Below are positions 58,211-64,000 of a stretch of 64,000 bases of DNA, piece after piece. Source of the DNA: Betaproteobacteria bacterium (lineage in GTDB: Bacteria > Pseudomonadota > Gammaproteobacteria > Burkholderiales > Methylophilaceae); the NCBI GenBank assembly GCA_016867975.1, contig VGIC01000002.1, positions 38,648 through 102,647 of the forward strand, written 5' to 3'. The position numbers and the translations under genes are program-made. The notes beneath the pieces were generated by a model. That model was not told where the DNA came from, ran no database searches, and worked only from the letters and a program-made list of their open reading frames with translations. How positions within the stretch are numbered: position 1 is the first letter of the stretch; every line of letters starts with the position of its first letter.

Positions 58211-59644
58211 ATGAGCGCTAACAACATAGAAACGTTTTACGACGATTGGGCCATCAGGAGGTTTACGGTGATGGCTGTCGTTTGGGGGGTGGTCGGCATG
58301 CTGGTGGGGGTGATTGTAGCTGCCCAGCTTGCATTTCCAGAACTTAACTTGGGCTTGCCTTGGACTAGCTTTGGTCGCTTACGCCCACTTCACACCAACG
58401 CGGTGATTTTTGCATTCGGTGGTAGCGCGTTGTTCGCAACATCCTATTATGTAGTACAGCGCACTAGCCAAGTCAGCTTAGCTTTTCCAACGCTCGCCCG
58501 CCTCACCTTCTGGGGCTATCAGGCAGTGATTGTCCTCGCAGCCATCACCTTACCTTTGGGATACACTTCAGGTAAGGAATATGCTGAGCTCGAGTGGCCA
58601 ATTGACCTATTGCTGACTGTGGTTTGGGTGATGTATGCACTGGTGTTCTTCGGCACGGTGGCCAATAGAAAGATCAAACACATCTACGTGGCCAACTGGT
58701 TCTACGGCGCTTTCATCATCGTGGTTGCGATCTTGCACCTCGTGAATAGTGCTGCAGTTCCTTCAGAGTGGTTCAGATCTTACTCCGCATACTCAGGCGC
58801 ACAAGATGCGATGATTCAATGGTGGTATGGTCACAATGCGGTAGGTTTCTTCTTAACGGCTGCATTTTTGGGCATGATGTATTACTTTGTTCCAAAACAA
58901 GCGCAACGCCCAGTGTACTCATATCGCTTGTCTATCGTACACTTCTGGGGCTTGATCTTCACTTATATGTGGGCAGGTCCGCATCATTTGCATTACACAG
59001 CGTTGCCTGATTGGACGCAATCTTTGGGTATGGTGTTGTCACTGATTCTGTTGGCTCCAAGCTGGGGCGGTATGATCAACGGTATGATGACAATGTCTGG
59101 CGCATGGCACAAGTTGCGTGACGATCCAGTACTGCGCTTTATGATTGTTTCATTGTCATTCTACGGCATGAGTACCTTTGAAGGCCCGATGATGGCGATT
59201 AAGACTGTAAATGCGCTGTCTCACTACACCGACTGGACTGTAGGTCACGTACACTCAGGCGCATTGGGCTGGGTTGGGTTTGTGTCTATGGGCTCACTCT
59301 ACTACTTGACACCACGTCTGTGGGGCATGAAACAAATGTATAGCGTTAAAGCGATTGAATGGCACTTCTGGCTGGCTACAATCGGCGTAGTGCTGTACAT
59401 CTCTGCAATGTGGATCTCTGGCGTAACCGCAGGTTTGATGTGGCGCGCAATCAATGAGGACGGTACATTAACCTACACATTCGTAGAATCTGTAAAAGCA
59501 ATGCATCCTTTCTACGTGATTCGTATGGTTGGCGGCTTGATGTATGTCAGCGGCATGGTCATCATGCTGTGGAATGTCATCAAAACAGTACAGTCAGGTC
59601 AGGCAGCTGAAGCTAAGATTCCAGCTGTTACGGCACATGCTTAA
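58211..59644 (+). CDS. ccoN: cbb3-type cytochrome c oxidase subunit I
   Basis: CcoN is the catalytic heme-copper subunit of the high-affinity cbb3 oxidase. The 477 residues give twelve membrane helices with conserved histidines ([41 protein letters not shown]). The start is ATG 58211 ([16 protein letters not shown]) because the earlier ATG abuts the Shine-Dalgarno AAGG. It heads ccoNOQP. The 200-bp AT-rich gap upstream has no clear FNR/ANR box. Confidence 0.97.
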   Translation: MSANNIETFYDDWAIRRFTVMAVVWGVVGMLVGVIVAAQLAFPELNLGLPWTSFGRLRPLHTNAVIFAFGGSALFATSYYVVQRTSQVSLAFPTLARLTFWGYQAVIVLAAITLPLGYTSGKEYAELEWPIDLLLTVVWVMYALVFFGTVANRKIKHIYVANWFYGAFIIVVAILHLVNSAAVPSEWFRSYSAYSGAQDAMIQWWYGHNAVGFFLTAAFLGMMYYFVPKQAQRPVYSYRLSIVHFWGLIFTYMWAGPHHLHYTALPDWTQSLGMVLSLILLAPSWGGMINGMMTMSGAWHKLRDDPVLRFMIVSLSFYGMSTFEGPMMAIKTVNALSHYTDWTVGHVHSGALGWVGFVSMGSLYYLTPRLWGMKQMYSVKAIEWHFWLATIGVVLYISAMWISGVTAGLMWRAINEDGTLTYTFVESVKAMHPFYVIRMVGGLMYVSGMVIMLWNVIKTVQSGQAAEAKIPAVTAHA

Positions 59645-59655
59645 GGAACATGAAA

Positions 59656-60282
59656 ATGGCAAATAATGAGAAAAAAGGTTTTACCCACGAGAAAATAGAA
59701 ACAAATAGTTTCTTAATGATCGTGTTAATTCTGATTGTAGTTTCTTTTGGCGGACTGGTGGAAATCGTTCCACTGTTCTTCCAGAAATCAACGACTCAGC
59801 CGATTGAAGGTCTGAAGCCATACACTGCACTGCAACAAGCAGGTCGTGACGTCTATGTTCGTGAAGGTTGCTACAACTGCCACTCACAAATGATCCGTCC
59901 GTTCAAAGCTGAAACATTGCGTTATGGGCACTACTCTGTTGCGGGTGAGTCCGTTTACGATCACCCATTCCAATGGGGTAGTAAACGTACTGGCCCTGAC
60001 TTGGCGCGTGTAGGCGGTCGCTACAGTGATGAATGGCACCGCATTCACTTGATTAACCCACGCGACTTGGTTCCAGAGTCTGTAATGCCTGCTTATCCTT
60101 GGTTAGAGAAAAACTTGGTGAACGCAGAAAAAATGCCTGCTCATCTAAGCGCATTGAAAAAGGTGGGTGTTCCATACACTGATGAAGAGATCAAGAATGC
60201 GGCCAATGATGTTCAAGGCAAAACAGAAATGGAAGCCGTCATTGCTTACATGCAGGTTTTGGGTACTTACCTGAAACAATAA
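59656..60282 (+). CDS. ccoO: cbb3-type cytochrome c oxidase subunit II (mono-heme)
   Basis: CcoO relays electrons from CcoP to CcoN. A single N-terminal membrane helix (about 20-40) precedes the CYNCH heme motif at about residue 72; the axial methionine is plausibly within [11 protein letters not shown]. The protein is 208 residues from ATG 59656, with AAGGA correctly spaced; the ORF-track ATG six bases earlier is too close. It is 11 bp after ccoN. Confidence 0.96.
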   Translation: MANNEKKGFTHEKIETNSFLMIVLILIVVSFGGLVEIVPLFFQKSTTQPIEGLKPYTALQQAGRDVYVREGCYNCHSQMIRPFKAETLRYGHYSVAGESVYDHPFQWGSKRTGPDLARVGGRYSDEWHRIHLINPRDLVPESVMPAYPWLEKNLVNAEKMPAHLSALKKVGVPYTDEEIKNAANDVQGKTEMEAVIAYMQVLGTYLKQ

Positions 60283-60291
60283 GCGACTGAC

Positions 60292-60435
60292 ATGGACATT
60301 ACTGATTTACGCATCATTTCCACGGTCGGCGCACTTGTTACCTTTATAGGGATAATGATTTGGGCGTGGAGTGGGCGTAACAAAAAGGACTTTGACGAAG
60401 CGGCAAGATTGCCGCTTGAAGGAGATGAAGAATGA
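60292..60435 (+). CDS. ccoQ: CcoQ, small cbb3 oxidase subunit
   Basis: This 47-residue gene is too short for the ORF track. It reads MDITDLRIISTVGALVTFIG, then IMIWAWSGRNKKDFDEAARLPLE, one membrane helix and the conserved F-EAARLPL tail. It stabilises the oxidase complex. Its stop overlaps the ccoP start (ATGA). Confidence 0.94.
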   Translation: MDITDLRIISTVGALVTFIGIMIWAWSGRNKKDFDEAARLPLEGDEE

Positions 60436-61343
60436 GTGATTTTACGAATGGTTTTTGGCCGATTTTTATATCGGTTGTGGTACTAGGGGGTATTGCCGGC
60501 TGTTTGGCAGTGTTGTTTATAACAAGCAAGTCACACGATCCGGCACACACCGGCCAAAGCACAGGTCATGTGTATGACGAAGATATTGTGGAAATGAACA
60601 ACCCCATGCCACGTTGGTGGATGTGGATGTTCATCCTGACCTGTGTATTTGGCCTTGCTTATTTGGCACTATACCCAGGCTTGACTACTTACAGCGGTAA
60701 GTTAGGCTGGACACAAATCAAACAATACGAGCAAGAAGTCAAAGAGTCCAATGATAAGATTGCGCCTATCTACGCCCAGTATACTGCTATGGCGACTGAA
60801 GAGGTTGCGAAGGATGCTAAGGCAATGGCCATCGGGGAGCGTTTATTCATGAACACCTGTGCACAATGTCATGGTTCCGATGCGCACGGTAGTCGCGGCT
60901 TCCCTAACCTGACTGATAATGACTGGTTGGGTGCTGGTACACCTGAGTACATTAAAGAAACTATCACCAATGGTCGTCAAGGCATGATGCCGCCGATGGC
61001 GGCGGCAGTTGGCGATGCGACTGAAGTGAAAAACGTAGCACACTATGTATTGAGCTTATCCGGTAGTCAGCACGATGCCAACAGTGCAGCAGCAGGTAAA
61101 GAAAAATTTGCTGCATGTGCGGCTTGCCATGGCGCTGAAGGCAAAGGCAATCCAGCGATGGGGGCTCCAAACCTGACCGACAACATCTGGCTGCACGGCG
61201 CAGGTGAGGCTGCAATTATTGACCGTATCAACCATGGCAAAACCAGCCAGATGCCAGCGCAAGCCTCTCGCTTAACACCCGAGCAAATTCATGTGCTGAC
61301 AGCTTATGTGTGGGGTCTGTCTAACGGTGGTGCTAAGCAATAG
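60432..61343 (+). CDS. ccoP: cbb3-type cytochrome c oxidase subunit III (di-heme)
   Basis: CcoP accepts electrons from soluble cytochrome c. Its 303 residues contain two membrane helices (about 10-30 and 60-80) and two c-type heme sites, CAQCH at 143-147 and CAACH at 229-233. The PRWWMWMFILTCVFG segment is typical. The two helices mark the longer CcoP type. Confidence 0.96.
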   Translation: MSDFTNGFWPIFISVVVLGGIAGCLAVLFITSKSHDPAHTGQSTGHVYDEDIVEMNNPMPRWWMWMFILTCVFGLAYLALYPGLTTYSGKLGWTQIKQYEQEVKESNDKIAPIYAQYTAMATEEVAKDAKAMAIGERLFMNTCAQCHGSDAHGSRGFPNLTDNDWLGAGTPEYIKETITNGRQGMMPPMAAAVGDATEVKNVAHYVLSLSGSQHDANSAAAGKEKFAACAACHGAEGKGNPAMGAPNLTDNIWLHGAGEAAIIDRINHGKTSQMPAQASRLTPEQIHVLTAYVWGLSNGGAKQ

Positions 61344-61403
61344 TTGCACCTACTTTGATGTAATGAGTTAATTAGCTTATCTGCATTAATTCATACTCCA
61401 TAT

Positions 61404-61446
61404 AAACGCCTGATATTTTGGCTATGCTAGAATGTCGGGCGTTTTT
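61404..61446 (+). terminator. Hairpin with T-tract between ccoP and ccoG
   Basis: AAACGCC (61404-61410) pairs with GGCGTTT (61438-61444), loop 27 nt, followed by TTCTTT. The long loop contains an extended -10-like TGCTAGAAT (61425-61433), so the region may end ccoNOQP and start the ccoG unit. Confidence 0.5.
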
Positions 61447-61494
61447 CTTTATATAGCATCATCACTTTAGGTCGTTGCAAAGGTTGTTGTAGAA

Positions 61495-62931
61495 ATGTCA
61501 GGCAAGCATAGAAAGTCTAAAAAGACGATTCCTATTGTCGCTGATTCAGATCAGCCAGTTTCCAAGGCTCTCTATGAGGCGCATCAGAAAATTTATCCTC
61601 GTAATACCGATGGCATATACAAGAATTTACGCTGGTTGATGATTTGGGTAACTCAAATCATTTTCTATGGTGTTCCTTGGTTAACGTGGGGTGATCGTCA
61701 AGCCGTACTCTTGGACATTACCACTCACCGCTTCTACATATTCGGTCTCATTCTCTACCCACAAGATCTCATTTATTTAGTGGTCATACTGATCATCTCT
61801 GCACTGGCTTTGTTTTTATTTACTGCGGTAGCAGGCCGGCTATGGTGCGGTTTTTCCTGTCCGCAATCTGTTTATACAAAAATATTCCTTTGGATGGAGC
61901 GCACAGTAGAAGGTGACCGCGTAGCCAGATTGCGCCTGGACAAATCAAGCCTGACATTACAAAAACTCTATAAAAAAACGCTAAAACACCTGCTTTGGTT
62001 TGGTTTCTCGGCATGGACAGGCTTCACTTTTATCGGTTACTTCACCCCGATACGAGACTTGACACATAACATCGTGTTATTCAATCTAGGTCCTTGGGAA
62101 ACATTCTGGATATTCTTTTACAGCTTTGCCACCTATGGCAATGCAGGCTTCATGAGAGAACAGATATGTAAGTACATGTGTCCCTATGCACGCTTTCAAA
62201 GTGCGATGTTTGACAATGACACTTTGATTGTGACTTACGATCAGGAAAGAGGTGAGCCGCGCAGTGGTCGATCACGAAAAGCAGATGCGCAACAATCAAC
62301 TCTGGGAGACTGTATTGACTGTAGTTTTTGTGTGCAAGTTTGCCCCGTAGGGATTGATATTCGCAACGGCTTACAATATGAGTGCATCAGTTGCGGATTG
62401 TGTATTGATGCATGCAACGGCATCATGGACAAAATGGGCTACACAAGAGGATTGGTTCGCTTCTCTACAGAAAATGCGCTCAAGAACCACTGGTCTGATA
62501 AACGCATTCTGCAGCAAATATTACGCCCCAGAGTGCTGACCTATAGTGGATTATTACTCGCCTTGAGTGCAGGTCTAGTATACTCGCTCGCCACCCGCAT
62601 TCCTTTCAAGGTTGATGTGATCCGCGATCGAGGCGTCATGTCACGCATCGCACCAGGCGGAAAAATTGAAAATGTCTATCGCTTGCAAATCACCAACGCC
62701 TCTGAACACCCTGAAACCTATCATATCAAGATAGAAGGTATTGATGGCTTATCGATCGCGTCTGAGAGTCAATTCAAAGTCGATGCCGCAACATCGCGGA
62801 TGGTGCCGATCAGCCTGCAAATTGATGATGGTGCAATCAAAAGCGGCACACACCCTATCCAATTCAAGATTGCGGCAGAAGGTGTTGAGCAAACCATTTC
62901 TGAACAATCCATTTTTTACATGTCTCGCTAA
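61495..62931 (+). CDS. ccoG: CcoG/RdxA cytochrome oxidase accessory ferredoxin protein
   Basis: CcoG is a membrane iron-sulfur protein that reduces copper for cbb3 oxidase assembly. The 478 residues have several N-terminal membrane helices, a WCGFSCPQSVY motif and two 4Fe-4S clusters (CIDCSFCVQVCP and CISCGLCIDACN). The C-terminal part is an Ig-like periplasmic domain. It is followed at 21 bp by a FixH-like gene. Confidence 0.95.
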   Translation: MSGKHRKSKKTIPIVADSDQPVSKALYEAHQKIYPRNTDGIYKNLRWLMIWVTQIIFYGVPWLTWGDRQAVLLDITTHRFYIFGLILYPQDLIYLVVILIISALALFLFTAVAGRLWCGFSCPQSVYTKIFLWMERTVEGDRVARLRLDKSSLTLQKLYKKTLKHLLWFGFSAWTGFTFIGYFTPIRDLTHNIVLFNLGPWETFWIFFYSFATYGNAGFMREQICKYMCPYARFQSAMFDNDTLIVTYDQERGEPRSGRSRKADAQQSTLGDCIDCSFCVQVCPVGIDIRNGLQYECISCGLCIDACNGIMDKMGYTRGLVRFSTENALKNHWSDKRILQQILRPRVLTYSGLLLALSAGLVYSLATRIPFKVDVIRDRGVMSRIAPGGKIENVYRLQITNASEHPETYHIKIEGIDGLSIASESQFKVDAATSRMVPISLQIDDGAIKSGTHPIQFKIAAEGVEQTISEQSIFYMSR

Positions 62932-62952
62932 CAGTGCACTAAGGTCCTTAAC

Positions 62953-63213
62953 ATGGCACAAAATCAATCAACTCAGCAAAAAAATAAATGGTGGAGAGAA
63001 CGCTATGCTTGGCTGGTCATCTCTGGGCCAGCTATTGTTGTAGTCGCCAGCTTAATCACCGTTTATATTGCCGTAGATGGTCAAGATCCAGTACTGGAGC
63101 ACTCAGACAGTGCTGGGGTTACCAGCAAAGAATTAACTGTTGAACAGAAAAATTCGCTGGAGCCCGCCATGCGTGCCCGTAACCACGCTGCCACCGGAGT
63201 GAATCAGCGGTAA
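62953..63213 (+). CDS. Short FixH-like membrane protein
   Basis: This 86-residue protein has one membrane helix (about 22-42) preceded by WWRERYAWLVISGP, the start of the FixH/CcoH family. It lacks the conserved DDYYK segment and the C-terminal domain, so it is a shortened or diverged member. Its position between ccoG and the SafE-type gene is where fixH belongs. A role in cbb3 assembly is inferred. Confidence 0.7.
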   Translation: MAQNQSTQQKNKWWRERYAWLVISGPAIVVVASLITVYIAVDGQDPVLEHSDSAGVTSKELTVEQKNSLEPAMRARNHAATGVNQR

Positions 63214-63216
63214 TCC

Positions 63217-63876
63217 ATGTTTACTGCCTTAACTTACAGTGCATTACTGATGGGGTTGGCTGGTGGACCGCACTGCGTCGCCATGTGTGGTGCTGCGTGC
63301 ACGGCGCTGACACATAGCCCGGAAAGACCCTGTGGCATTTATTTATACCATTTAGGCAGACTGGTTGGTTATGCGACGTTAGGCGCAATTGCAACCTTTG
63401 CTATTCAAAGCATTGCATGGCTTTCCGGCTACAGTAAGGCATTGCATCCACTTTGGACGTTTTTTCACATCTTGATATTTTGCTGGGGCTTATTGCTGAT
63501 TAGCTTTGGTCGTCAGCCTATCTGGGTAGACCAAGCCGGGCGAAATATTTGGGGATACATCAAAAAAATCAGTTTCCATCGTGGCGGACACTTTTATGTC
63601 GGCATGCTTTGGTCACTGATGCCTTGTGGCTTGCTTTACTCTGCACTGATCATTGCTTCATTCAATGGCAATCCATTAGATGGCGCTATCAGCATGGCCG
63701 CTTTCGCAATGGGCTCCAGTGCGTCTTTATTTTTAGCGCCATGGCTTTGGCTCAAACTGAAGTCAAAAGTACTTGAGCCCTATGGCATGCGCCTCGCTGG
63801 TCTATTACTGAGCGCAGCCAGCGCATGGGCGATCTGGATGGAGCTCACTCACAACACAAAAGTGTGGTGTAACTGA
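63217..63876 (+). CDS. SafE/DsbD-like membrane protein of cbb3 maturation clusters
   Basis: This 219-residue protein has about six membrane helices and the signature GLAGGPHCVAMCGAAC near the start, typical of the sulfite exporter TauE/SafE (DsbD_2-like) proteins that follow ccoG in many proteobacteria; copper handling has been proposed for them. Conserved cysteines lie in GPHCVAMCG and LMPCGLLYS. The stop codon TGA (63874-63876) coincides with the first bases of the adjacent insertion-sequence end, so a few C-terminal residues may be lost. Confidence 0.85.
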   Translation: MFTALTYSALLMGLAGGPHCVAMCGAACTALTHSPERPCGIYLYHLGRLVGYATLGAIATFAIQSIAWLSGYSKALHPLWTFFHILIFCWGLLLISFGRQPIWVDQAGRNIWGYIKKISFHRGGHFYVGMLWSLMPCGLLYSALIIASFNGNPLDGAISMAAFAMGSSASLFLAPWLWLKLKSKVLEPYGMRLAGLLLSAASAWAIWMELTHNTKVWCN

Positions 63877-64000
63877 CCTGCCCCCAAAAGCTGGTCCAAA
63901 TTTAGGTTAGTAAAGCCCGTTTAAAAATCACTCGCCTGCCTTAACTTTTGAGCATAGATCGCAGGCGGAATTCGACCGCAACTGCTATGCGGCCTCACCT
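63874..64000 (-). mobile_element. IS3-family insertion sequence, right end (continues outside window)
   Basis: The sequence from TGACCTGCCCCCAAAAGC onward looks like an IS3-family terminal repeat: it starts with TG, has a C-rich run and then CTGGTCCAAA. It is followed, on the minus strand, by the end of a transposase frame. The transposase side continues beyond the window. Insertion is immediately after codon 219 of the SafE-type gene. Confidence 0.8.
63921..64000 (-). CDS. IS3-family transposase OrfB, C-terminal fragment
   Basis: On the minus strand the frame reads VRPHSSCGRIPPAIYAQKLR and ends SDF before TAA (63923-63921). The VRPHSS...PPA pattern is the conserved C-terminus of IS3-group DDE integrases (usually RPHSSLGxxTPAEF). 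The rest lies outside the window. The fragment is too short for the ORF track. Confidence 0.85.
   Translation of the reverse strand, partial: VRPHSSCGRIPPAIYAQKLRQASDF

Overview
The window is a dense housekeeping segment of a chromosome from a betaproteobacterium. The gene order (M23 peptidase-secA; petABC-sspA-sspB; tRNA-tuf-tRNA-Trp-secE-nusG; rpsL to rplQ in one run; cbb3 oxidase with ccoIS and ccoG; DUF3579), moderate-to-low GC and an AT-rich codon style fit Methylophilaceae (Methylotenera/Methylophilus-like). The family assignment is inference from gene order and protein style, not from a search.

Layout. 1-9.4 kb: end of an M23 peptidase, secA, a convergent DegS/DegQ-type protease, a NIF3 protein, the cytochrome bc1 operon petABC and the sspA/sspB pair. 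9.5-28.1 kb: four tRNAs (Thr-UGU, Tyr, Gly, Thr-GGU) and a first tuf, tRNA-Trp, secE-nusG, rplKA, rplJL, rpoBC, rpsL-rpsG-fusA and a second tuf that looks identical. 28.1-42.8 kb: rpsJ, then the S10, spc and alpha ribosomal operons through secY, infA, rpmJ, rpoA and rplQ. 42.8-46.4 kb: glutaredoxin-like protein, mgtE, an MscS channel, and rpmG/rpmB. 46.7-52.6 kb: pyrC and rsmI diverging from an lpoA-yraN-dolP cluster that lacks the usual diaA, then a DUF3579 protein and a TlpA-like thioredoxin. 52.8-63.9 kb: clpB behind a sigma-32-type promoter, then ccoI-ccoS, ccoNOQP, ccoG, a short FixH-like protein and a SafE-type membrane protein. The last 127 bases are the end of an IS3-family insertion sequence.

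How it works together. The centre is the transcription/translation core (RNA polymerase, EF-Tu, EF-G, about 29 ribosomal proteins, NusG, SecE/SecY), cut into transcription units by recognisable promoters and hairpins. The flanks carry aerobic respiration (bc1 complex feeding a high-affinity cbb3 oxidase with its copper and assembly factors), protein export, envelope maintenance and heat-shock disaggregation.

I found no phage, CRISPR array, toxin system, defence island or biosynthetic cluster, and no evidence of a wholly new system. The points worth a second look are architectural: rpsJ is cut off from the rest of the S10 operon by a strong terminator and a 500-bp spacer with its own promoter; the two tuf copies are identical exactly across the coding region; diaA is missing; an IS end supplies a stop codon; there is a candidate small RNA opposite the rpmB promoter; and several leaders carry nested RNA structures.
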